From positions 1 through 19,043 of the forward strand of contig CAZDML010000027.1 in NCBI GenBank assembly GCA_964506645.1: a stretch of DNA of 19,043 nt, read 5' to 3'. Shown piece by piece: positions 5,228 through 13,364 of this stretch. The DNA is from CAZDML01 sp964506645 (GTDB taxonomy: Bacteria; Elusimicrobiota; Elusimicrobia; 2-01-FULL-59-12). Position 1 is the stretch's first letter. Each line of letters opens with the position of its first letter. The position numbers were made by a program, and so were the translations under genes. The notes beneath the pieces were generated by a model. The model had not been told where the DNA came from. It ran no database searches and was given only the letters and a program-made list of their open reading frames with translations.

Positions 5228-6967
5228 ATGAGACAAATGACTCACATCCGACTTGGTCTAATCACCTGTGCCCTGGCGCTGCCGCTTTACGCGCGAGCGG
5301 CGGATATCGATGCCTTGCCCGATATCTCCTCCACCGCCATGCCGCCCGAACCCGGTGTCGAAGCGGCTGCCATGAGTGCCTCCCCCAAAGCGATTCCGAC
5401 ATCCAATGCGGTGCTCCTGGAAGAAGGCCGAACGTTGTTTGAAAACGGCCAGTATCTGGCGGCTCTCAACAAATTTATGCAGATCCTGAGGCGCGAACCG
5501 CAGAACCCCGATGCTCGCCGCTACCTACGCCTGGTGGTCGATGTCATGCGTAAAAATCCTACGGCCATGTCTACGCATGCCTTGGGCGGCCGTCCGGGCC
5601 AGGCCATCCCTTCGCAGGCTGTGGTCAACGAACAGGTGCGCCGTGTGCTTCAGCAGCGCCAGCTTTTAACATGGGATCTCAAAGCCATTCCCGGGGTCCG
5701 ACTTATCGAAGGCGAGAATCAGGTGCAAGTCCAGATGGATACGGCGTTGATCTTCGGTGACAACAGCGGTGGACTCAAAGAAGGGGCCATTCCCCTGCTC
5801 GACCGTATTGCCGCCTGGCTGAAAACCTTCGGTCGTCAGGCGGTCGTCATCCATTGCTATCCGGAAGAAAATCAGAGCACCGAAGTAGGGGGCAGCCTTT
5901 TCTTAAAACGCTACTCCGCTTTGTACAGCTTTTTTGTGGAAGAACGCCGCATGCCGGCAGGCCGTTTCATCAGTGCCAATTTACTCAAGAGCGATGGATC
6001 GAGTCCTGTGTCCTCGGACGATATGTCGGTCGCCATGTCCTCACGACCGATGGTGGTGATCGAAGCGCTCGGCGGCCGTTCGAATATGCAGTTTCTTACA
6101 GACAACGTCAAAACCGGTCAAAGCAACCGCTGGCTGGAATTTTCCATTCTGACATCACGCAAAATGGTGAACCCAGAAGAAGGGGAATGGGCCAGTCTTG
6201 ATCTCGCCGCCCTCACGCGTAACGGCTTACGCAGCTGGAGCTTTTTCATCATGCCCGACTCGCCCAAAGCGAAGCAGACGCCGGTCATGAAATTGGAAGG
6301 TCAGGGCAATCTGTTGCAGCGTGTCAGCTGGGACGGACGCGACCTTGGTGGAAATCTTGTACCGAACGGCCCCTACATCTGCCATTTGATCGCCACCGAT
6401 TCCGACGGGTATACGATGAAACAGGATCAACGCTTGGAGGTGACGCGAACCTCTCAGCCGACGGTCGACGAAGCGCCCGTTCTGGTCGACAAACCCAAGG
6501 CCGCAGCTCCTAAAAAGAAGAAAAAGAAAGCAGTGGTCGCCAAAGCCGTTGAAAAACCTGCAGATGCATTGGAGGCTCCTGTCGGTGCTGCCGCGCCGGA
6601 CATGCCCGCCCTTGCGACCGCTGCCGCTCCCGCCGCAGAACCCGCCAGTGACATGACAAGCGCAGGGGATTCCGTGCAAGCCATCTGGAAACAAGTCATT
6701 GAATTTGAACGGGGCGAAAGCGAGCTGAAAGCATCGCTCAAGAGTTCGCTGGAGCGAATCGCCAAAACGATGGAAGTCTATCCGCGCCAGAAAGTCCGCA
6801 TCATGGGATTTGCCGAAGCCGGTGAGCCGGGCGCCCTGGCCAAGAAACGAGCCGATATGATTCAACGCGTGCTCGTGGAGGACTATCACGTGAATCCGGC
6901 CCGTGTCATTAATGCCGGCGGCCGCGCGTCCGGCGGGCACAAAGTCGAAATTTCGATTATCAATTAA
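5228..6967 (+). CDS. Periplasmic protein with TPR-like, two OmpA/MotB-like and FlgD-type Ig segments
   Basis: This 579-aa exported protein has a Sec signal peptide at 1-24 (LITCALALPLYARA, cleavage before AD). A TPR-like helix pair follows (about 61-108), then an OmpA/MotB-like domain (about 165-280, with LFLKRYSALYSFFVEE and GRFISANLL). A FlgD-type Ig segment follows (WDGRDLGGNLVPNGPY, about 368-395), then a Lys/Ala/Pro-rich linker, and a second, C-terminal OmpA/MotB-like domain (about 485-579). Both OmpA-like domains keep the Arg of the LxxxRA motif (about 228 and 541) but lack the conserved Asp that binds meso-diaminopimelate, so peptidoglycan binding is doubtful. ATG 5228 is preferred because GAGG lies 7 nt before it and the signal peptide begins there; the frame is open back to ATG 5159, which would put a polar stretch ahead of the signal. 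It is first in the operon, 2 nt before the sensor kinase, so it may supply or relay a periplasmic signal. Confidence 0.87.
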   Translation: MRQMTHIRLGLITCALALPLYARAADIDALPDISSTAMPPEPGVEAAAMSASPKAIPTSNAVLLEEGRTLFENGQYLAALNKFMQILRREPQNPDARRYLRLVVDVMRKNPTAMSTHALGGRPGQAIPSQAVVNEQVRRVLQQRQLLTWDLKAIPGVRLIEGENQVQVQMDTALIFGDNSGGLKEGAIPLLDRIAAWLKTFGRQAVVIHCYPEENQSTEVGGSLFLKRYSALYSFFVEERRMPAGRFISANLLKSDGSSPVSSDDMSVAMSSRPMVVIEALGGRSNMQFLTDNVKTGQSNRWLEFSILTSRKMVNPEEGEWASLDLAALTRNGLRSWSFFIMPDSPKAKQTPVMKLEGQGNLLQRVSWDGRDLGGNLVPNGPYICHLIATDSDGYTMKQDQRLEVTRTSQPTVDEAPVLVDKPKAAAPKKKKKKAVVAKAVEKPADALEAPVGAAAPDMPALATAAAPAAEPASDMTSAGDSVQAIWKQVIEFERGESELKASLKSSLERIAKTMEVYPRQKVRIMGFAEAGEPGALAKKRADMIQRVLVEDYHVNPARVINAGGRASGGHKVEISIIN

Positions 6968-6969
6968 GA

Positions 6970-8949
6970 ATGTTTACCGTAAACCCTTCATCGAACGCAG
7001 ACATGTCCAAGACCGGCGAGGTCCGCGGGAAACTGCTGCATAAAATTTTGCCGCTGCTCCTGGCGCTGTCGGTTGTGCCGCTGCTTCTGGCCGGCTATCA
7101 GGTACTGCGTGTTAGCCGCGCGTATGTGGAAGAAGAAGAAATTGGACGCGTGCAGGTCGGCATTGCCCAACGCGTGTCTGGGAATGTTTCGGCCTACGTG
7201 GAAAATGCACGCAATATTTTGCAGGTCATTCATAAATCCGGTGACTTTTTGACAATGGATCCACGCCGGCAGACTGTTATTCTGGAAAACGTGATGAACG
7301 CGTATCCGATGTTTATGCAGTTATCCGTTTTAAATTTGCAGGGCAAGGAGATGGCCCGGGTGAATCGACTGGGCGGCACTGACGCCGTTCCTCAGAAGGA
7401 GATACTGCAGCATGCCCAAGCCGATGGAGAGTACATTAGTCCTGTTACACGATCTGCGGAGCGCTATCCACTTTTAACCATCGCGGTTCCGGTGGAACGC
7501 ATTCCCGGCCGTCCGATTGGCGTCTTGATTGGAGTTATCAATCTAATCGACCTCAGTTCTCTGGTAGAAAATCTGCGAGTCGGTAAAACGGGATATATCT
7601 TTGTTGTGGACGCGGACTGGAATCTCATCGCGCACCCCGAGCGTTCTGCTGTTTATAGCGAAAATTCTCCCTCAGAATTGGAAGCGATGAAAAGTGAAAA
7701 AATTCAACAGGAAATCGGTGAGCGCTCTTTCGGTGCCATTACATTTGAGGATCAGAAAAATCAGAAATTTATCGATGCCTTTGCGACGGTTCCCAAACTG
7801 AACTGGCGCGTCTTTGTTCAGCAACCCATTGAAGAAGCCTTTGAATCGTCCTCTCGCATGCGTGGTGCAATCACGCGTACCCTCATCGGCGTTGCGCTGC
7901 TCACGATTTGTTTGGCATTCTTCTTCAGTCAGTCGCTGGTTCGTCGTGTGAAAATCCTTCAGAGTGCCATGGAACAGGTCGGGGTTGGCAATTTCGATGT
8001 GCCGGATGTCCCCTTCTCGAACGATGAGTTTGGATCGCTTTCTGAAAAATTTGTCTGGATGGCGCGTTCCTTAAAAGATAAGACGCTGCGTCTGATCCTG
8101 GCCCAGCGCGAACTCCAGAAATGGAACTCCGAGCTGGAACGTCGCGTGGAAGAACGTACGCGTGCGCTTCAAGAGGCACAAGAACAGCTGATTGCACAGG
8201 AAAAACTGGCGGCGCTGGGGCAGATGGCCTCGGTGGTCGGCCACGAACTGCGCAATCCCCTGGCCGTGATGAACAATTCCGTCTATTTCTTGAAATCCAA
8301 ACTCACCACGGCGGCCGCGGGTGCTCTCGATCCCAAGCTTGAAAAACACCTGCAGATTATTGAAGGGGAAATTGCCAAGTCCAACACGATCATTCGCGAC
8401 ATCCTCGATTTTGCCCGCAACCGTGCGCTCTCGGCGGCGTCGCACAAGATGGACGAGATGGTAGAAAAAGCCATCGAGCGAATTCAGATCCCGACCGGGG
8501 TCTCCCTCGTGAAACAGCTTACACTGGCAGATCTGGAAGTCGTTTTTGATGAAGATGAAATTCGTCAGGTGTTGGTCAATCTCATGGAAAACGCCTGTCA
8601 GGCCATGACCTCCGGCGGTACGCTCAAAGTTAGCACCCAAACCCAAGGGGATAAAGTCCAAATCGATATTACCGACACCGGCTGCGGCATTCCTCAGGAG
8701 CACATTGCGAAAATTTTTGCACCGTTTTTTACCACCAAAAGCCGTGGCACCGGATTGGGACTGGCGGTGGTGAAAAAAGTGATTGACCGGCATATGGGCC
8801 AACTGGAAGTTGAGTCCCGTGTGGGTGAAGGAACGACGTTCCATATTCGCCTCCCGATCAAAGGTCCGCAGGGCGTCACCGTGGGCTCTGGTTCGACGGT
8901 GATTGGCGCCACCGAAGCCGGCACGACACGATTTGTTTCTAATGGTTAG
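6970..8949 (+). CDS. Membrane sensor histidine kinase (Cache-type sensor, HAMP, HisKA, HATPase)
   Basis: This 659-aa kinase has TM1 at about 26-46 (LPLLLALSVVPLLLAG) and a large periplasmic sensor at about 48-298. The sensor has Cache-like landmarks (SVLNLQGKEMARVNR, a strand pair ending VGKTGYIFVVDADWNLIAHP, then FATVPKLNWRVFVQQP). TM2 is at about 302-322, followed by a HAMP linker and a coiled coil (about 376-412). The HisKA has His425 in VVGHELRNPL, and the HATPase_c is intact: Asn541 in NLMENACQAM, DTGCGIP at 569-575 and GTGLGL at 593-598. The HELRNPL box and FFTTKSRGTGLGLAVVKKV are typical of NtrB/ZraS-like kinases. It should sense a small ligand outside the inner membrane and phosphorylate a receiver, most simply that of the next gene, whose own kinase domain appears inactive. 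The start lies 2 nt after the previous stop; Met12 is an alternative. Confidence 0.93.
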   Translation: MFTVNPSSNADMSKTGEVRGKLLHKILPLLLALSVVPLLLAGYQVLRVSRAYVEEEEIGRVQVGIAQRVSGNVSAYVENARNILQVIHKSGDFLTMDPRRQTVILENVMNAYPMFMQLSVLNLQGKEMARVNRLGGTDAVPQKEILQHAQADGEYISPVTRSAERYPLLTIAVPVERIPGRPIGVLIGVINLIDLSSLVENLRVGKTGYIFVVDADWNLIAHPERSAVYSENSPSELEAMKSEKIQQEIGERSFGAITFEDQKNQKFIDAFATVPKLNWRVFVQQPIEEAFESSSRMRGAITRTLIGVALLTICLAFFFSQSLVRRVKILQSAMEQVGVGNFDVPDVPFSNDEFGSLSEKFVWMARSLKDKTLRLILAQRELQKWNSELERRVEERTRALQEAQEQLIAQEKLAALGQMASVVGHELRNPLAVMNNSVYFLKSKLTTAAAGALDPKLEKHLQIIEGEIAKSNTIIRDILDFARNRALSAASHKMDEMVEKAIERIQIPTGVSLVKQLTLADLEVVFDEDEIRQVLVNLMENACQAMTSGGTLKVSTQTQGDKVQIDITDTGCGIPQEHIAKIFAPFFTTKSRGTGLGLAVVKKVIDRHMGQLEVESRVGEGTTFHIRLPIKGPQGVTVGSGSTVIGATEAGTTRFVSNG

Positions 8950-8966
8950 TAAGGAGGCTCGCGTCC

Positions 8967-10127
8967 ATGCCAGATCATGATTTATTTGCGCATCTCGAGG
9001 CTGGCACCCCCTGGGTGCTTCTGATCGATGACGATGTCAATATTCTGGATACAGCCAAAGATATTCTGGAAGAGGCTAAATTTATTGTCGATACGGCCAA
9101 AAACGGTGCCGAAGCCATCGCACGCCTGGATGCCAAACACTACAACTTGGTGGTCGTGGACTTTCAACTTCCCGATGCCACCGGCCTCGAGTTGGCACGT
9201 AAAGTGCGCGAGCATGATGAAAACACGATGGTGGTCCTCATGACTGGTCATGCCTCTTTGGAAATGGCGGTCAAAGCGATTCAAGAAGCGATCTATGATT
9301 ATTTGATTAAGCCGGTCGACCCGGCACAGCTCCTGCGCACGATTAATAAAGCACTGGAAAAACAGCGCCTCGTGCTGGAAAATAAGCAGCTTTTAATCGA
9401 CCTTCAGAAAGCCAACGACGGTATGGCGCGCGTAGATGGACTTAAATCCAAAATGCTTGCGGTCATGTCGCACGACTTGCGTACGCCGCTTTCCAGTGTG
9501 CGTGGCTATGCCGAGGTGCTTAAATCAGGCATGAAGGGCCGCATGAGCGAGGAACAAAAACGTATTTTGGATATCACCATTCAGGAAGCCGACCATATCA
9601 ACGGCCTGATCGGCGATTTGCTGGATCTGGCAAGCATTGATGCGGGCAACTTGAATCTTGAAAAGCGAGAAATCCCAGTCGACGATATTCTGCAGAAAGT
9701 GGCGTCGCGTATGAAGCTGACTTCGGAAATGAAGGAAGTGCCGCTGGAAGTGGCGGCGCCAGATGCGGCGACGGTTATTCACGTGGATGTGGCACGTATG
9801 ACACAGGTGCTCTTAAACATCCTGCGATCCAGTTTTAAGCACACCCCGCGTGGCGGACGTGTGCTCTTGAGTACCGCAATTAAAGGAAAGATGCTTGAGA
9901 TCCGTTGCACGCATACCGGTCACGGTTTTACCCCGGAGCAGCTCAAAAGCTTGTTTAACTGGTCGCGGGATACGGCAGGGGAAAACGGATCGTCCGACGG
10001 GCTGCGGATTGGGCTCGCGATTTCAAAAGACATTATTCAGGCGCACGGCGGCGAAGTCGGCGTGGACAGCCAGGGACCGGAAAAGGGCGCGACCTTCTGG
10101 ATGCGCCTTCCGATCGCTCGCGCATAA
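8967..10127 (+). CDS. Receiver-HisKA protein with a degenerate ATPase domain (probable pseudokinase)
   Basis: This 386-aa cytoplasmic protein has an N-terminal receiver (Asp21-Asp23, phospho-acceptor Asp65 in VVVDFQLPDATG, Thr93, Lys115), a connecting coiled coil, and a HisKA helix with His169 in a textbook MSHDLRTPLSSVRGY. The HATPase_c fold is recognisable but its ATP-site residues are altered. The N-box reads NILRSSFKHTP, with Ser288 where the Mg-binding Asn should be. The G1 box reads HTGHG, with His316 for the adenine-contacting Asp. The G2 box reads SDGLRIGLAI instead of GTGLGLAI. The two other kinases in the window are canonical at all these sites. It therefore probably cannot autophosphorylate and may act as a phosphotransfer or phosphatase partner, or as an allosteric partner of the kinase 17 nt upstream. 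AAGGAGG at 8951-8957 is a strong ribosome site. Confidence 0.9.
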   Translation: MPDHDLFAHLEAGTPWVLLIDDDVNILDTAKDILEEAKFIVDTAKNGAEAIARLDAKHYNLVVVDFQLPDATGLELARKVREHDENTMVVLMTGHASLEMAVKAIQEAIYDYLIKPVDPAQLLRTINKALEKQRLVLENKQLLIDLQKANDGMARVDGLKSKMLAVMSHDLRTPLSSVRGYAEVLKSGMKGRMSEEQKRILDITIQEADHINGLIGDLLDLASIDAGNLNLEKREIPVDDILQKVASRMKLTSEMKEVPLEVAAPDAATVIHVDVARMTQVLLNILRSSFKHTPRGGRVLLSTAIKGKMLEIRCTHTGHGFTPEQLKSLFNWSRDTAGENGSSDGLRIGLAISKDIIQAHGGEVGVDSQGPEKGATFWMRLPIARA

Positions 10128-10136
10128 GGAGACCGT

Positions 10137-11756
10137 ATGTTTTGGAAACGCATTAAAGTTCTCTGGTCGGAAAATAAGCTCTGGTTCATTCTGGGCGTCA
10201 TCATGCTGGTTCTGGTGGTGCTCAGCATCCTGGGGCTGGCGTCGCTCGAATCGTTCTTCCAACAGCAGATTATCGGTACGCTGCCGCTCGAATTCCTGAA
10301 GGCGATTGTCTGGTCGATTCTTGGCGCTTATTTCTTTGTGGTGCTCGTCTACCGCGTCGGCATGCCGATGAGCGGCAACAGCGGCAGCAAAGTGGACAGC
10401 AAGGCGGTCAAGGTCACGTTTAACGATGTCATCGGCCTCTCGGAAGCCAAGCGGGAAGCGATGGAAGTCGTGGCGCTCATTAAAGACCGCGCCAAAGTCC
10501 GCAAAATCGGCGGTAAAGTGGTTCGCGGGCTCTTGATGGTGGGACCTCCGGGCTGCGGCAAGACCTATTTGGCCAAAGCGATCGCCCATGAAGCGGGCGT
10601 GCCGTTCTTCTCGATTGCCGGCAGTGAATTTGTAGAAGTGTTCGTGGGGGTTGGCGCGGGCCGCGTGCGCAAAATCTTCCAGAAAGCGTCGTCTGCCGCC
10701 TATGTCCATGGCGCCGCGATTCTTTTCATCGATGAACTCGATGCCATCGGCCAACAGCGCAAGTTTTCAATGTTCGGTAGCTCGGAATCGGACAACACCT
10801 TGAACCAGCTGCTCGTGAACATGGATGGACTGGGCAAAGGCGAAGGCCAGAACGTGATCGTGATTGGGGCGACCAACGCCGCTGAAGGCATTCTCGATCC
10901 GGCGCTGATGCGTCCGGGCCGTTTCGATCGCCGCATTATGATTTCCAAACCCAAGGTGCGCGACCGCGAAGAACTCTTTGGATACTACCTCAAAAAGGTA
11001 AAGTCCGATGCCAGTATTGACGTGGGACGCCTGGCCCGCAAAACCGTCGGCAAGTCCCCGGCAGAAATTGAAAATATTGTGAAGGAAGCAGCCCTCATTT
11101 CGCTGCGTCACAGCCGCGATCAAGTGACGTTCCCGGATCTGACCGAAGCCATTGAACGCGTCGACCTGGGTCTTGAAACGCACCTGGAGCTGGCGCCGAA
11201 AGAACGGGAACGTGTGGCGTACCATGAGTCGGGCCACCTGCTCGTGATTTACCGCCAGCATCCGACCGATGACGTCTTTAAAGCCTCGATTAAGACGCGC
11301 GGCGAAGCCCTCGGTGTGGTCTATCATCATCCGCGCGAAGAACTCTATACGAAGACCCGCGAAGAAATCTTCGCCAACGTGAAATCCGCGTTGGCCGGAT
11401 ACGTCGCCGAAAAAATTAAATACGGTACAACCTCGACCGGGGTCGGCAGCGACTTTGAACATGCCATGCAGCTGGCGCATGCCATGGTCTGGAACTTCGG
11501 CATGGGAACCAACGGCTTTGTGGGCGACTTTACCGTGATCCCGGACACGCAGATCTCCAATGACATCAAAGACTGCTTGAACAAAGAGGTGCAGACCATT
11601 CTGCACCAGGCGGCCAAGGAAGTGGAAGAGTTTCTGCGCAGCGAATGGGCACTGATGGATGTCTTTGCTCAGGAACTACTGACACGAAATGAACTGGATT
11701 ACGACGATATTGAGGCGATCTTTAAAGCCCATGGGAAGGAGCGAACCATCGCGTGA
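10137..11756 (+). CDS. FtsH-like membrane AAA+ zinc metalloprotease
   Basis: This 539-aa protein has two predicted membrane helices (about 15-37 and 52-72) joined by only about 15 residues. An AAA+ module follows: Walker A GPPGCGKT (136-143), FtsH-type pore loop FVEVFVGVGAGR (about 165-176), Walker B ILFIDE (195-200), and the second region of homology ending RPGRFDRR (259-266), with both arginine fingers. The peptidase M41 domain has the zinc motif HESGH (363-367), the TRGEALG segment (about 387-393), and the third-ligand region TGVGSDFEHA with Asp439. All catalytic residues look intact, so it should extract and degrade membrane or cytoplasmic proteins using ATP. Ordinary FtsH is about 610-650 aa and has a periplasmic domain of roughly 70 residues between its helices, which is missing here. 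The protein is thus a divergent paralogue rather than the housekeeping enzyme. AAGGAG lies 5 nt before ATG; the stop overlaps the lipoprotein start. Confidence 0.92.
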   Translation: MFWKRIKVLWSENKLWFILGVIMLVLVVLSILGLASLESFFQQQIIGTLPLEFLKAIVWSILGAYFFVVLVYRVGMPMSGNSGSKVDSKAVKVTFNDVIGLSEAKREAMEVVALIKDRAKVRKIGGKVVRGLLMVGPPGCGKTYLAKAIAHEAGVPFFSIAGSEFVEVFVGVGAGRVRKIFQKASSAAYVHGAAILFIDELDAIGQQRKFSMFGSSESDNTLNQLLVNMDGLGKGEGQNVIVIGATNAAEGILDPALMRPGRFDRRIMISKPKVRDREELFGYYLKKVKSDASIDVGRLARKTVGKSPAEIENIVKEAALISLRHSRDQVTFPDLTEAIERVDLGLETHLELAPKERERVAYHESGHLLVIYRQHPTDDVFKASIKTRGEALGVVYHHPREELYTKTREEIFANVKSALAGYVAEKIKYGTTSTGVGSDFEHAMQLAHAMVWNFGMGTNGFVGDFTVIPDTQISNDIKDCLNKEVQTILHQAAKEVEEFLRSEWALMDVFAQELLTRNELDYDDIEAIFKAHGKERTIA

Positions 11757-12511
11757 ACCGCAAACTCGCCCTGCTTTTGATGCTTGCCCTCGCCGCCTGC
11801 GATTGGAAGGTCAAACCGACCTACACGTCAGAGAAGCTGGCGGAGTCGCTGCAGCATATCTGCAAGGTGGAATACCGTTTGGACGTCAAAACACGGAAGG
11901 TAGGAGACACGTTGCAGGCCTTTTACTGGAACAAAGGGCTGCTCCTGCCGGGCCAGGTGGAGATGAAACCCGAAACGGCCAAGGACTTGGAAGGCGTCTT
12001 GCTCTGCGCGACCCGCGTGAGCTTAAGCACAGATGCGGCGCTATCCTTTATCCAAATCAAAATGGCCGATAAGCTAACAGGGGCCACCATCAGCCTGTGG
12101 CGCTACGTGCCGGATATTAAAGAGTCGATGTATGAACGGCTGCCAGAAGAAGAATATTTCAATCGGCTGGTCATTGAAATGGACAACAAAAGCATGTACC
12201 GCTCGAGCCAGCCCTGGGATATGCCGCTGACCATGGAACAGTTTTTAGGCAAACAGATCGTGCTACGCGCCAAACGGCAGAGCCCGGTGAGCTTCCAGGC
12301 TTATGAAGATGTGTCCGATCCGACCACCCTGGGCATTGTGGTGGAAAACTGGGCGCTGATCGCCAAACATGGCGCACAGGATAAAGATCGGGTCGTTGAG
12401 GTGGTTGAGAAAACGGCTCACGCGGTGCTTTCCGGCTACCGGTTTAAAGGATTTCATGAAGTGGTCCTAAAAGATGCACGCGGTTCATTTGTGAAAAGCT
12501 GGGCGCTGTAA
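11753..12511 (+). CDS. Small lipoprotein of unknown function
   Basis: This 252-aa protein has a lipoprotein signal peptide: MNRK, a Leu/Ala core, and lipobox LAAC with Cys16. The residue after the lipidated Cys is Asp17; in E. coli Asp at this +2 position keeps lipoproteins in the inner membrane, so it may face the periplasm beside the FtsH-like protease. The mature part is soluble, without a domain I can name. It starts with GTG, overlapping the protease stop codon by 4 nt, with AAGGAG 11 nt upstream, so translation is probably coupled to the protease. The tight coupling suggests a partner or regulator of the protease, as HflK/HflC are for FtsH in E. coli, though it has no resemblance to those proteins. 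This functional link is inference only. Confidence 0.85.
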   Translation: MNRKLALLLMLALAACDWKVKPTYTSEKLAESLQHICKVEYRLDVKTRKVGDTLQAFYWNKGLLLPGQVEMKPETAKDLEGVLLCATRVSLSTDAALSFIQIKMADKLTGATISLWRYVPDIKESMYERLPEEEYFNRLVIEMDNKSMYRSSQPWDMPLTMEQFLGKQIVLRAKRQSPVSFQAYEDVSDPTTLGIVVENWALIAKHGAQDKDRVVEVVEKTAHAVLSGYRFKGFHEVVLKDARGSFVKSWAL

Positions 12512-12572
12512 GCCCATGAAGAGAAAGCAAAGCAGTGGCAAAGATATGGGACGGGGGAAAAGAGGTCATACC

Positions 12573-13277
12573 ATGGCTGAAAACGGAACGGTCGTAAAAA
12601 ACGGGAGTGCCAAAAAAGAAAAAGAAGCAAAAGTACGTCTGTTGCTCGCGGACGATCACTCGCTGTTTCGCGCGGGGTTAAAAGACCTCCTCGATGGCAC
12701 GAGTAACTTCCAGATTGTGGCGGAAGCGTCGACGGGCCCGGAAGCCCTGGACATGGTGGAAAAGAAACAGCCGGACATCGTGCTGATGGACATTCGTCTG
12801 CCGGGCATGGACGGAATTGCCTGTACCCGTCAGATCAAGAAAAGCCATCCAGACATGACGGTGCTTGTCCTCTCCATGTACGATGACGAGTCGCACGTGC
12901 TGGAAGCCTTTAATGCCGGCGCGAACGGCTATCTCTCTAAGCTGCTTTCGGCGCAGGACCTGGTCCGCGCGATCGAAACAGTCCATCAGGATGGCTATCT
13001 CATCCCGGGCAACATTATGACCCGGCTCATGGGCGGTATCCGTAAGCTGGACTTGGCGGCGATGGAAGATGCCAACGGCGTCGTGACGAAGTCCGAACTG
13101 CGCGTGCTGTGTTCGCTCGTTCAGGGACGCTCCAACAAGCAGATCGCGGAAGAAATCTTCGTCTCCGAAAAAACCGTGAAGAACCACCTGAACCACTTGT
13201 TTAAAAAGCTGGGCGTGAAAAACCGAACCGAAGCGGTCGTGAAGGCGATCGAACGCGGCTTGGTGTCCATGCAGTAA
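12573..13277 (+). CDS. NarL/LuxR-family response regulator
   Basis: This 234-aa regulator has a Lys/Glu-rich N-terminal tail (about 1-20). A receiver follows (Asp27/Asp28, phospho-acceptor Asp73 in VLMDIRLPG, Ser101, Lys123 in GYLSKLLS), and then a LuxR-type HTH at about 165-225 (KSELRVLCSLVQGRSNKQIA, then SEKTVKNHLNHLFKKLGV). It should bind DNA as a phosphorylated dimer. ATG 12573 is preferred because AGAGG lies 7 nt upstream; the frame also has ATGs at 12516 and 12546, which would add a basic, poorly conserved-looking tail and lack a ribosome site. NarL-type regulators normally pair with HisKA_3 kinases. None is seen in this window, so its donor is either the operon's Cache kinase or a distant kinase. 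It is the last gene of the operon, before a strong terminator. Confidence 0.93.
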   Translation: MAENGTVVKNGSAKKEKEAKVRLLLADDHSLFRAGLKDLLDGTSNFQIVAEASTGPEALDMVEKKQPDIVLMDIRLPGMDGIACTRQIKKSHPDMTVLVLSMYDDESHVLEAFNAGANGYLSKLLSAQDLVRAIETVHQDGYLIPGNIMTRLMGGIRKLDLAAMEDANGVVTKSELRVLCSLVQGRSNKQIAEEIFVSEKTVKNHLNHLFKKLGVKNRTEAVVKAIERGLVSMQ

Positions 13278-13278
13278 T

Positions 13279-13364
13279 CCCCTGTAGGGACAACGGCGAA
13301 TCTTCCTTCCCCCAATCGGGGGGAGAGCTGTCCCGCAGGCGATAGCCCGCTGTTTCAACAGGGG
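13279..13364 (+). other. Candidate structured RNA segment preceding the terminator
   Basis: Several complementary stretches nest here: CCCCTGT (13279-13285) with ACAGGGG (13358-13364), GGGACA (13287-13292) with TGTCCC (13329-13334), and CCCCC (13309-13313) with GGGGG (13318-13322) as a hairpin. The outer right arm shares bases 13360-13364 with the left arm of the following terminator, so the two cannot fully form together. It matches no riboswitch class I know. It may be a 3' UTR structure, an attenuator or a dispersed palindromic repeat. Confidence 0.4.

Noticed and set aside
10767..11606. Long antisense open frame (279 codons) across the FtsH-like gene
   Set aside because: It mirrors a gene with intact AAA+/M41 motifs; the antisense translation is His/Phe/Arg-rich with no domain and no ribosome site. 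The same applies to the antisense frames at 1755-2492, 6227-6940, 8071-8844 and 10023-10754.
12516..12572. Upstream start of the NarL-type regulator
   Set aside because: No ribosome site before 12516; AGAGG precedes 12573.
13279..13364. Known riboswitch (c-di-GMP GEMM, cobalamin, glycine, ZTP, fluoride) before the ORF6N operon
   Set aside because: None of the conserved core sequences of these classes is visible; only nested complementarity supports a structured RNA.
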